This document shows, one piece after another, positions 1 to 6,614 of a stretch of DNA of 7,527 nt. The notes beneath the pieces were generated by a model that did not search any database, had not been told where the DNA came from, and worked only from the letters and a program-made list of their open reading frames with translations. Each line of letters begins with the position of its first letter. Within the stretch, counting starts at the first letter, position 1. The DNA is from JARRNO01 sp037384885 (GTDB lineage: Bacteria > Acidobacteriota > UBA4820 > DSQY01), in NCBI GenBank assembly GCA_037384885.1, contig JARRNO010000127.1, positions 1 to 7,527 on the forward strand. The letters are read 5' to 3'. The position numbers and the translations under genes are program-made.

Positions 1-332
1 CGGAAGCCCTTCAGCCGGCTAATGAGAACCGTCACGACATCGTAGAGCAGTCCCCACTGGCCGGATAAACTCATGTACAAGACGGGGGGACCATTCCCGG
101 AACGCGCGGCGGCCAGGACCAGGCGTGTCCAAGCCTTCATCAGACGCGGGATTCTACCCAGCCTGAACCATACCAAGCGGTTCAGAGAGGGGGGACTGGT
201 GTTTAGAATTTTGACTTCGGCCCCATCAGCGGTAAGGCGGTTTTTTACGGCCTCGTTGGCTGCGGACATTCCCGTGACAGGAGGCGGAAAAGTTCCAACC
301 ATGATAATGGATGGACTTGCCTTGTCCACCAT
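1..332 (-). CDS. GT4-type glycosyltransferase, N-terminal part (runs off left edge)
   Basis: Only the first 110 codons are in the window; the C-terminal GT-B domain with the donor-sugar site lies beyond the left edge. The visible part begins with a short hydrophobic strand (about residues 8-13), then a proline/glycine loop, GTFPPPVTGMSAANEAV at residues 13-29. This is the usual N-terminal loop of GT4-family transferases, where strand 1 is followed by PPPxxGM and a helix. It probably adds one sugar to the lipid-linked repeat unit at the cytoplasmic membrane; the sugar cannot be told. The ATG at 332 has only a weak GAG upstream. An in-frame TTG at 353 sits 9 bases after a strong GGAGG (363-367) and would add seven residues, overlapping the end of the upstream remnant. 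The start is therefore uncertain by seven codons. The gene follows the remnant closely and is likely the next gene of the same operon. Confidence 0.8.
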   Translation of the reverse strand, partial: MVDKASPSIIMVGTFPPPVTGMSAANEAVKNRLTADGAEVKILNTSPPSLNRLVWFRLGRIPRLMKAWTRLVLAAARSGNGPPVLYMSLSGQWGLLYDVVTVLISRLKGF

Positions 333-342
333 ATTTTTCTCG

Positions 343-632
343 TCAGGGGGCAACTGCTGTTTCCTCCAGAAGCATCCATACCTGTGCCGCGATCTTCTCG
401 ACCATACTTTTCCGGGAGCGCACGTTACGGGTCCCCATCTCATGCCAGCTTATACCGGCAGCGAACTTTTGAACAAAGGCTACCACTTATAATCGGACGC
501 AGCAAAGTCCTCTTTATGATAGGCATCAACATGTGACTTTCCCCCTGGCGGGTCAACGTTCTTTACAATCCAGAGGAGAGCCCGGGCTGTTACGCAAATT
601 GGAAGAAGAAATGTCGGGCCAATTGCAGGAGC
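343..632 (-). pseudogene. Short decayed coding remnant, frameshifted, function unknown
   Basis: Two minus-strand open stretches abut in different frames. The first (632 to 480) has 50 sense codons with no usual start codon, contains GGKSHVDAYHKEDFAASDYKW, and ends in TAG at 480-482. The second (486 to 343) has 47 codons, contains SWHEMGTRNV and VEKIAAQVWMLLEE, and ends in TGA at 343-345. Both have protein-like composition. One missing base between about 480 and 489 would join them into roughly 97 residues ending 10 bp before the glycosyltransferase ATG. The lack of a start and the stop just upstream (TGA at 633-635) suggest a 5'-truncated, frameshifted gene end. The C-terminal half loosely recalls the closing block of SGNH/GDSL hydrolases (H-x-x-x-G-x-R, then a helix), or a glycosyltransferase tail; I cannot decide. 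From 633 to 684 I see no supportable gene. A 35-codon ORF from an ATG at 660 looks random. Confidence 0.4.
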
Positions 633-684
633 TCAGGAATCGGCAGAAATCCTTGGACATCTGTTTGAAGCGAAGCAATGGACT

Positions 685-1808
685 CTAACCCGCCACGTTA
701 TCTCTTCTTAGGTGGGCCTTATCTACAAGAAAAAAGAATAGGGCTAATAGTGAGAATGGATTCCCCAGGCCGAACAAGTACCTGTCAAAGAAATTGTTAA
801 CCAGAAACGCAACCAGTATGGCGGCGTAGAGCATAAAAAGCTTGCGTCTGTATGGATCCAATTCGATCAGATAGCGTCTCGTAGTTATCCAGAGACACCA
901 GGACAGCTGGATAACGATGAACACGAGGGCAAGGATTCCGTTCTCGTAAAGAACGGTAAGATAGCCGTTATCCACAGTGAAGCCAAGTTCCCTGGTTGAA
1001 GTCCTATATCCAGCGCCAAACGCCCAAATCCCTCTTTCAGAGAGGGCCGCGGCTGTTGTCTCCCAACGGACAATCCGGCCGGAGAAGCCGCTATCCAGGC
1101 CCCGGCCTTCCGTATTCAATTGGAGGGATTCCACTGTGTAATCCAAGCCCCTTTGTATCAAGACCGGCTTAACCGCGATTACGACCGAAGCGACACAAAG
1201 GAAAGCAGCCAAGGTTAATACGACGGACTTTACCGGCAGCCCCTTTCGCTGGAACAGGCGGTAGCTCCACAAGCACCCTATCCAGGCAGCGGAACATGCA
1301 ATAGCGAGCATTGAAGCTCTGGACGATACCAGGATCAGACCCAGGCCCGAGAAAAGGATCAAAACGGCGTGAATCGCCCGGCTCAAGCGTCCTGCTTCGC
1401 TATCCAGGAGGCGCCAGGCAAAGACCGGAATAAAGCCCGTGAATATGAATCCGATTGCATTGGGCTGAGTAGGATGATCTGGCAGGCCGCCAGCACGGCA
1501 GTCATCAAGAGGGCGTAACCCAATGAATCCCATTTCGCACCGGCAACCGCAACGACGCAGGGAGTGATCGGCAGGACCAGGCCAAAGAGAATAAATCTGG
1601 GTAACAGCAGGCTCCTGGCTGCGTTTCCGGCCCGCCGATTATACATGAGGGGAAGCAGAACGATGCCAATGATAAGAAAAAGGGCGGCGGAAAGCAGTTG
1701 CGTTTGTATGGTGATGCCGGCCACGTAAGGGACAAACGCTGCGAAGAAGGCAAGCGTAAGCAGGCAACCCGAGAGAGTGTTCCGGCTTAAGGCCCATCGT
1801 TTCATCAT
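685..1808 (-). pseudogene. O-antigen polymerase/ligase-like (Wzy_C family) membrane protein, frameshifted
   Basis: The first frame starts at ATG 1808 (GGGAG 10 bases upstream) and encodes about four membrane segments (residues near 12-32, 37-56, 71-90 and 98-114). The second frame (downstream of about 1485, stop TAG at 685-687) encodes about seven more and carries the hallmarks of the Wzy_C/O-antigen ligase family. These are HPTQPNAIG (like the family's HPNxLG), the cytoplasmic VSSRASMLA after a membrane helix (family SRG/A motif), and a large hydrophilic loop with SGRIVRW and DNGYL before the last helices. Such proteins polymerise lipid-linked repeats or ligate the glycan at the periplasmic face. 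The frames overlap (1383-1533), and one missing base near 1476-1530 would join them into about 375 residues, shorter than the roughly 400-450 usual for the family, so a small deletion may accompany the shift. No homopolymer lies there to suggest a simple sequencing slip. It may be a broken gene or an assembly error. It follows the glycosyltransferase by 46 bp. Confidence 0.75.
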
Positions 1809-1854
1809 GTGCAGAAAACTCCCATCCTCAACCGTTTTATTTCTGGGCGAATCA

Positions 1855-2910
1855 TCAACGCCTTCCTTTCATGTCCAGTCGCTCGCGGATGGATTCAAGA
1901 AAGTAATGCGCCAGCTTCGCGGGGCTCCAGAGACGGGCCAAAGTTCGGCTGGCGTCACCCATGCCGGCGAGTTCGCTGTCTGTCATCGTTGCTATTTTGA
2001 CCATTGCCCGGGAGAGTTCCCGGGCTCTCGGGGGAACGATATAGCCATTCACACCGTCCCTGACAAACATGGTTACGGAGCCGCATCGGTGGCTGGCGAT
2101 AACGGCCATGCCCGAGGCTGCCGCTTCGTGGACAACAACCCCCCACGGCTCAAAGCGGCTCGGAAGAACCAAGCAGCGCGCTTTCATCATGATTCCCGGG
2201 AGCTCCCCCGGCTGGATAAAGCCCAGATGAGTGATCCCCTGAACATCTTGGATTTCGGATTCAAGCGGACCCGTGCCGGCGATCAGAAGATCCCAAGGGT
2301 TGTCGACGGATTCACGGTAAGCCCTGTAGCCGGAAGCGAGGTCCCTGATCCCTTTGGCTTCGACCAATCTTCCCACAAAGAGAAAGGCGGGCGGGCGGCT
2401 CGGCAGGACGTCCTCAGTGAGGAAGCGATCGGTTTCCGCCGTATAAAAGCCATACATGACGTCATCAAATCCAAGCATCCTGGCAAAGGCCGCCTGGCGA
2501 TCCCCTGCCACAAGAAACGTATCGATAGCCGGTTTGAGAAACCACGGTGAAGTCAAGATCCCCAGCCGCTGCTTCATGGTTCCAAGATACTGGTTGTCCA
2601 TGGAGGCGACAACAAAAACACCGTCCTTGCGGAGACGTCTGCACGCACGTCGATAGGTGGTGAAATTCCAGGAGGACATGAAGATGCAGTCAGGATGAAA
2701 GGTCCTGATGGCCCGGCAGAGCTTATCCAGGGAGCAGCCTCTCGCATCCAGCAATTCACCGCAGAAGGATAGATCAAATTCATCAATAGGAGCGTGATCA
2801 ATAGGCGGCTGATATATGAGCTGCAGGTTCGCCCCTTCGGCCTCGGACATGCAACGAAACAGGGCAACCATGTAAGGTGTAAGTGAGCTCCAAAGGATCG
2901 TGATTTTCAC
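1855..2910 (-). CDS. GT-B fold glycosyltransferase (GT4 / Glycos_transf_1 family)
   Basis: A cytoplasmic or membrane-associated sugar transferase that probably adds one residue to the repeat unit from a nucleotide sugar. Counting from the longest start (TTG 2919), the C-terminal domain shows the GT4 landmarks in order: FLFVGRLVEAKG (179-190), LLIAGTGPLE (211-220), and the E-x7-E motif EPWGVVVHE (Glu257 and Glu265), which binds the donor nucleotide sugar. These are followed by GxxTMFVRDGVNGYIVPP (280-297). The N-terminal acceptor domain opens with a typical beta strand, KITILWSSLTPY. I prefer the GTG at 2910 because AGGAG at 2921-2925 is 10 bases before it, whereas it is only one base before the TTG at 2919. 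The protein is then 351 residues, a normal length for the family and apparently intact. The sulfotransferase ends 33 bp upstream and the Wzy-like gene starts 46 bp downstream, so co-transcription is likely. The donor and linkage cannot be read from sequence. Confidence 0.9.
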   Translation of the reverse strand: MKITILWSSLTPYMVALFRCMSEAEGANLQLIYQPPIDHAPIDEFDLSFCGELLDARGCSLDKLCRAIRTFHPDCIFMSSWNFTTYRRACRRLRKDGVFVVASMDNQYLGTMKQRLGILTSPWFLKPAIDTFLVAGDRQAAFARMLGFDDVMYGFYTAETDRFLTEDVLPSRPPAFLFVGRLVEAKGIRDLASGYRAYRESVDNPWDLLIAGTGPLESEIQDVQGITHLGFIQPGELPGIMMKARCLVLPSRFEPWGVVVHEAAASGMAVIASHRCGSVTMFVRDGVNGYIVPPRARELSRAMVKIATMTDSELAGMGDASRTLARLWSPAKLAHYFLESIRERLDMKGRR

Positions 2911-2943
2911 TGCCTTCAATCTCCTGGATCTACCGGCTATAAG

Positions 2944-3786
2944 TCAGGTTTGCTCGAGAATCTGCATTTTAAGTTGGCGAGGCAGAAGAATATTCGCTTG
3001 GTTTTTAATGTACTCCACGTCTTCCTCCGGGACTGCCGGCCTGGGTAGGCCCAAGACAGCGGTTGATGTGGGCCGAGGCGAGAGCCTGCGCCAGAGCCTA
3101 CCTAACAAGCCCTCCGGCAAAGGCGGTAGGGTGGCCTCGAATGTCCTCGGGAGAGGGACGCCGATCTTGTCCGAAATCTGATGGAGTATCCGGCTTGGGT
3201 TTCTGGATAGAGTTTCGGAATTTACAACGAGGACTTCTTCCTTAGAGGTCCACTCTATGAGGTGTCTCGCCCAGCCCTCCATCATCGGATAAGGACGAGA
3301 CTCCCAAGGAATGAGTGCAGAAGATGGATAGTTGTGGATGAAATTCGCAAAGGTTCTCGGAGCATCCTTATCCCATAGCCGGACGTATTCCCAAGCTGAC
3401 AACATGACCTTAATGGGATGACGAAGCACATAGATAAAAGTCGGGCTTCTCCCGGCTTTCTGCATTAAAGTACTGAGTATTTCACCCTCTTCCCAAAGAC
3501 CTGGTTTGCTGTGGGTTTTAATAAGAACGCCCCTTTTACCTGAAAGCCGCTTAATCATGGTTGAGGAGGAAACCCGCGGCGTTGAGTCAGGGGCGACATG
3601 GTCAATATTCACAAAGGTTCGATCAGTTCGCTGGAGCGGGAGTTTTGAAATGTTCAGCGTCTCGAAATTCGCCCGAAGCGTATCGATGGTGAGATGAGTC
3701 CCTGAACGGGGGAAGCTGGCGACAACGACTGCTCTGGATTCTGTACTCAATGCCTGGTCTCCCGTCATTACAGAATTAGGATACAT
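2944..3786 (-). CDS. PAPS-dependent sulfotransferase (Sulfotransfer domain)
   Basis: Transfers sulfate from 3'-phosphoadenosine 5'-phosphosulfate to a hydroxyl or amino group, here presumably on a sugar of the locus's glycan. The 5'-phosphosulfate loop is SFPRSGTH (residues 24-31), right after a hydrophobic strand. KTHSK (90-94) fits the strand and lysine that follow in this fold. The 3'-phosphate site is YVLRHPIKVMLSAWEY (119-134), with the conserved Arg122 and Ser130. EVLVVNSETL (184-193) matches the family's later strand. The 280-residue length is normal for bacterial members. The start is uncertain. ATG 3786 has no Shine-Dalgarno sequence but overlaps the end of a possible 30-codon ORF, which could couple translation. 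An in-frame TTG at 3750 lies 8 bases after GGGAG and would still keep the PAPS loop (268 residues). It lies between the flippase and a glycosyltransferase, supporting a carbohydrate acceptor. Part of the gene looks poorer in GC than the right-hand sulfotransferase. Confidence 0.9.
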   Translation of the reverse strand: MYPNSVMTGDQALSTESRAVVVASFPRSGTHLTIDTLRANFETLNISKLPLQRTDRTFVNIDHVAPDSTPRVSSSTMIKRLSGKRGVLIKTHSKPGLWEEGEILSTLMQKAGRSPTFIYVLRHPIKVMLSAWEYVRLWDKDAPRTFANFIHNYPSSALIPWESRPYPMMEGWARHLIEWTSKEEVLVVNSETLSRNPSRILHQISDKIGVPLPRTFEATLPPLPEGLLGRLWRRLSPRPTSTAVLGLPRPAVPEEDVEYIKNQANILLPRQLKMQILEQT

Positions 3787-3868
3787 TATAAAGCAAGAGC
3801 TTCAGGAGGGTTCCGCGATGATCTGACATGAATGTCGCCAAACGCCCGGCAAGGTTCGGAAACATCAT
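3776..3868 (-). CDS. Possible small ORF (30 aa) before the sulfotransferase
   Basis: Between the flippase stop and the sulfotransferase start there is a reading frame from tandem ATG codons (3868 and 3865), preceded by GGGAG 6 bases upstream. It begins MMFPNLAGRL, includes DHRGTLLKLLLY, and ends in TAA at 3776-3778. Its last 11 bases overlap the sulfotransferase ATG at 3786 in another frame, an arrangement seen in translationally coupled pairs. The frame stays open upstream to a TGA inside the end of the flippase gene (about 55 codons in all), but that part has no good start. It could be a real short leader peptide, the tail of a lost gene, or chance. I do not recognise the peptide, and it has no clear membrane or signal segment. 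Confidence 0.3.
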   Translation of the reverse strand: MMFPNLAGRLATFMSDHRGTLLKLLLYNVS

Positions 3869-3933
3869 AATTTCTCCCAAGGTTCCAACAGAAACCGCCT
3901 CAAGATTTCGTGCTGTCCGCCAAAGACCCCCGT

Positions 3934-5271
3934 CTATTGAAGCGTCTCAGGATAGAGCTTTCCTTGGAAAATATGCTTGGAAGCCACCAGGTAAATAGCA
4001 GCGCTGCCTGCAATCAGGGCCGTTGCCCGGGCAACACCTCCACCGGTCGCGCCGTAAATTGGGACTAGAAACACATTCAGAAAAACGTTAAGCACCAGCT
4101 GTGACCAAATGATCCATGCTATCTGCTTCTCTCTCCCCGTCATGCTGAGAAACGCGAGGAAGGGCACCGTCAGGCAGTAGGCCGTGTTGCTCATGGCAAT
4201 CAAGATAAGCGCCGGTAAGGCCTGCATATATTGGGGCACCAGTGCCAGCAATATCTCGTGCCCGAAAACAGCCACCAACCCAACGCAGAAAAGTGCGGGG
4301 ATGCCAAACAGGGCGACGGCCCGGCGCAGAAGGCGTTTCACTTGACCAAGATCCTGCATTTTCGCTATCTGGACGATACGTGGCTGCAGAACAAGCAGGC
4401 CGGCGACTCCGATCAGGCTGATCATATTGCCGACTTTGGCGGCCACACCGTAAAACCCCACGATACGTTCGGAGCCAAACCACCCGACGACCACGATGTC
4501 CAGCTGGTTCATGAATGATGTGCCCGCCGTGGCGAAAAGAAAGAAAAGGGAAGTTTTCAACCATCCCTTTCGGGCCCTCTTTGAAGCTTCTGTCTCAAGA
4601 TGGGAGACGGATGTCCGCGCACGAATCACAACGGCGCTCAACAGCCCCGGGATGATTCGTTGGATGAGAAACCAGCCGATCAAGAGGGCCAGCCCGATGG
4701 CCAGGCACTGAAGAATCAGGACGACGGTGGCACCGTGGAGCAGGCCCAGCCCAAGGGCCGTGAGCGCGCCGGTAAGGAGAAGGGCGTTACGGAAAAGGGT
4801 CATGAGGGATTGACCCCAGATGACACGTCCCTTTCCCCTTAAGACGGCCTGGGCCAGGAGAATGCCGGTGAGCAAAGGAATCAGTATGGCTGCAAGGATG
4901 ATGAGGGCCGGTTCCCGGCGCAGGTCATGATATCCAAACCAGAAAAAGGCGGCCAGGCCCGCACAGAATGAAATGGCAACCATGCCGGTCAGGCCAAGCG
5001 CCCAGCGTGTTACTTCGACGGTCTTGGCAGCTTGCCCACTGCTTTCGTCCCCGGCGATTTCGCGCACAAGCAGCGGGCCGGTTCCCATGGTGGCCAGCCC
5101 TCCCAGGACGAGGCTCCAGGAGAAAACGTACAAGTAGCGCCCGAAAATCTGAGGGCCAAGAACCCGGGCCAAAATGACGTTCGCAGCAAGGGCTAATACC
5201 GCACCTCCGCCTCGAACCAAGACCGCAACGAAGGAAGTGCGTACCAAGCCGCTTTTACTGAACATGTTCAC
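3934..5271 (-). CDS. wzx: Wzx-type polysaccharide flippase (MOP/PST superfamily)
   Basis: An inner-membrane protein that moves undecaprenyl-linked repeat units from the cytoplasmic to the periplasmic face. The 445 residues form about twelve hydrophobic segments, evenly spread, with a charged cytoplasmic loop in the middle (residues about 217-240, rich in Arg, Lys and Glu). Family-like features are the N-terminal ANVILARVLGPQIFGRYLY (30-48), corresponding to the usual ILARxLGPxxFGxY signature of PST flippases, and the mid-protein MNQLDIVVVGWFGS (254-267) with GFYGVAAKV (272-280), which opens the second half-repeat. The length is typical and no break is seen. GTG at 5271 is chosen because AGAGG lies about 10 bases before it; ATG at 5265 is the alternative. 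It lies 144 bp after wzz, a gap in which I see no gene or convincing regulatory site, and 147 bp before the sulfotransferase. This flippase type together with Wzz and a Wzy-like protein indicates the Wzx/Wzy pathway. Confidence 0.92.
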   Translation of the reverse strand: MNMFSKSGLVRTSFVAVLVRGGGAVLALAANVILARVLGPQIFGRYLYVFSWSLVLGGLATMGTGPLLVREIAGDESSGQAAKTVEVTRWALGLTGMVAISFCAGLAAFFWFGYHDLRREPALIILAAILIPLLTGILLAQAVLRGKGRVIWGQSLMTLFRNALLLTGALTALGLGLLHGATVVLILQCLAIGLALLIGWFLIQRIIPGLLSAVVIRARTSVSHLETEASKRARKGWLKTSLFFLFATAGTSFMNQLDIVVVGWFGSERIVGFYGVAAKVGNMISLIGVAGLLVLQPRIVQIAKMQDLGQVKRLLRRAVALFGIPALFCVGLVAVFGHEILLALVPQYMQALPALILIAMSNTAYCLTVPFLAFLSMTGREKQIAWIIWSQLVLNVFLNVFLVPIYGATGGGVARATALIAGSAAIYLVASKHIFQGKLYPETLQ

Positions 5272-5415
5272 AAAATTTCAACCTCTGATGCGGCTTGTCA
5301 TATCGTTCAGTCTCCCGGTATCCCTGGGGCTTCCAACGTTGTGTAATAGCAAGAAACGCCGCTTTCAAAAGGGGTCTTAACAAGAAGGCTCTGGGCGGAA
5401 AAACGGTTCCTGGAT

Positions 5416-6348
5416 TTAAGGGCCTCCCCTGCTTATTCGTCGACGTATGGCGGCAACATAATTGGCGAACGCGGCGGCCAGCAGAGACACAAATAAAGCA
5501 GCGACGAGCGTAAGGAACAAACGAATCGACCTGGGAAGGCCTGCGGGGATGACAGAACGAATGGGGGGCGTCACCATTCGCGTGAGACGGAGGCTGTCAA
5601 TTCTTTCACGGAGCTGATTCAGCTGTTGCTGCTGGGCCTGCATTTGAAGTATCAGGAGTGAATCAGAGGAAATGCCCAGGGTGGATCGGCCATTTCCGCG
5701 GCGGCTTATCCTGCCTCCCGTTTTAAGGGACCCTTTAATGACGGCCATGTTGGCCTCGGCTTGTTCGAGCGAGGATTGAAGAGCTTTTCGGAGACGTCCG
5801 ATATAGTCTTTACTGTCTCTGATCAATTCGTTTGCGGCCAAAGTCTCGATTTGATTGTAGGCGGATTCCTTAGCGAGCGGCCCTTTGCCGGTCAACGTGA
5901 TCGTCCTTACGCGACGACCCTTGGTCTCTGTTGTAACCGTCACCCTGAGGTGCCTGGCAGGAAAGCCTTTGGAACGGGCGACTTGTCGGGTAGCATGCGG
6001 GATATAAGCATTGGTGAGCTTGGCGGTGGCCGAAGCAGCTCCTTCAATAGAGATGGAACGGCCTTCCTCATTGACCCAGGAGGACATCTCAATGACGGTG
6101 GAATATGAATACCTCGGCACAGCTAAGATAGTTTTGATGATACCCAGGGCCATCACCACAAGAAACACTACCAATATAAGGCGCCAGCGCCGCAGAACAG
6201 CAATTCCGAGATCAACCAAATCCAGGTCGTCGTCATTCCGGCCCTTCTTGAAAGATGCCGTTTCCTCGGTATCGGGTCTGTGGGAGGTTTCTGACCCCCT
6301 CGCGTTCCGCTCTTCTGTCATTTCTATCGTCTCCCTTCCAGAACCCAT
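5416..6348 (-). CDS. wzz: Wzz-type chain-length determinant / polysaccharide co-polymerase
   Basis: An inner-membrane protein that sets the modal length of the polymer, presumably by oligomerising around the Wzy polymerase. The charged N-terminus ends in DDDLDLVDLGIAVLRRWRLI (39-58), the usual lead-in to the first membrane helix (about 57-77). The periplasmic part (about 78-270) begins with the expected YxxxxxIE region (80-87). It later contains a probable coiled coil with a glutamine-rich run (QMQAQQQQLNQLRERIDSLRL, 235-255). PPIRSVIPAGLP (261-272) fits the proline-rich segment before the second membrane helix (about 276-298), and a short basic tail follows. The 310 residues fit the co-polymerase class without a tyrosine-kinase domain. 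ATG 6348 has GAGGT 8 bases upstream. ATG 6321 (residue 10) has GGGAG 9 bases upstream and is an equally good start. It is the first gene after the candidate promoter and probably heads the operon. Confidence 0.92.
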   Translation of the reverse strand: MGSGRETIEMTEERNARGSETSHRPDTEETASFKKGRNDDDLDLVDLGIAVLRRWRLILVVFLVVMALGIIKTILAVPRYSYSTVIEMSSWVNEEGRSISIEGAASATAKLTNAYIPHATRQVARSKGFPARHLRVTVTTETKGRRVRTITLTGKGPLAKESAYNQIETLAANELIRDSKDYIGRLRKALQSSLEQAEANMAVIKGSLKTGGRISRRGNGRSTLGISSDSLLILQMQAQQQQLNQLRERIDSLRLTRMVTPPIRSVIPAGLPRSIRLFLTLVAALFVSLLAAAFANYVAAIRRRISRGGP

Positions 6349-6351
6349 GTG

Positions 6352-6379
6352 CTGATACCTCAGAATCTATCAGAGATTC
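6352..6379 (-). promoter_or_regulatory. Candidate alternative hairpins over the wzz ribosome binding site
   Basis: On the minus strand GAATCT (6374-6379) and AGATTC (6363-6368) form a perfect 6-bp repeat with loop CTGAT. The sequence CTGATA (6368-6373) is also perfectly complementary to TATCAG (6352-6357), just before the wzz ATG at 6348. The first hairpin leaves GAGG (6358-6361) single-stranded; the second puts it in a loop only 3 bases from the start codon. They share a base and the first hairpin's loop, so they would compete or combine as a pseudoknot. The repeats are seen directly. A regulatory role is inference, and 6-bp repeats do arise by chance. Confidence 0.35.
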
Positions 6380-6382
6380 CGT

Positions 6383-6407
6383 GATCGGTCCCATATGCCG
6401 GCCGATC
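6383..6407 (-). repeat. Inverted repeat GATCGG/CCGATC in the wzz leader
   Basis: A perfect 6-bp inverted repeat (6383-6388 and 6402-6407) with a 13-base spacer containing CATATG and CCGG. It lies between the candidate promoter and the wzz start, four bases upstream of the next repeat pair. It could be an RNA stem in the leader or a protein-binding site. No T-tract follows, so it is not a usual intrinsic terminator. Confidence 0.35.
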
Positions 6408-6466
6408 CCCGGTGCAGGCATCCGCTCCATCGAATGCTGCAAGTCCATGAATCTAATATAGGGGAG

Positions 6467-6495
6467 AGAATACTACTTATGCGGCAGGAGGTCAA
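6467..6495 (-). promoter_or_regulatory. Candidate sigma70-like promoter for the wzz operon
   Basis: Minus-strand TTGACC (6490-6495) and TATTCT (6467-6472) are separated by exactly 17 bases. They match five of six and four of six positions of the -35 and -10 consensus. Transcription would begin near 6460 and give a leader of about 110-140 bases before wzz. The position, between the end of the right-hand sulfotransferase and wzz, fits the start of a new transcription unit. From 6496 to 6614 I see only a weak 5-bp inverted repeat after the sulfotransferase stop and no gene. Confidence 0.4.
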
Positions 6496-6614
6496 CGCAG
6501 CGGAGACTTAGTTCTGCAGGTGGGGCGGATGGCTGATATGGTCACGTGGGTATTCTTTACAATTTCAAGGACCTTGGGTGTTCACAATGATGATATGAAC
6601 CCGCCTAAACCCGG

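Noticed and set aside
73..492. Plus-strand open frame of 139 codons at the left end
   Set aside because: It is antisense to the GT4 N-terminus and the remnant, has no Shine-Dalgarno sequence, and its product is rich in residues typical of shadow frames.
1777..2550. Long plus-strand open frame of 257 codons
   Set aside because: It lies antisense to the glycosyltransferase, whose GT4 motifs are unmistakable; the plus-strand product has no recognisable fold or motif.
4088..4564. Minus-strand 158-codon frame inside the flippase gene
   Set aside because: It is an out-of-frame shadow of wzx with many Arg, His and Gly residues and no domain signal.
5272..5415. Possible promoter between wzz and wzx (TTGAAA followed by TATTAC)
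   Set aside because: The spacer is only about 14 bases and the -10 match is weak; close gene order makes read-through from wzz more likely.
6233..6448. Minus-strand 71-codon frame beginning in the wzz leader
   Set aside because: It has no ribosome binding site and most of it overlaps wzz in another frame; the product is unlike any family I know.
6577..6602. Inverted repeat GTTCA/TGAAC after the sulfotransferase stop as a terminator
   Set aside because: The stem is 5 bp with an 11-base loop, extended only through a bulge, and no T-tract follows on the minus strand.
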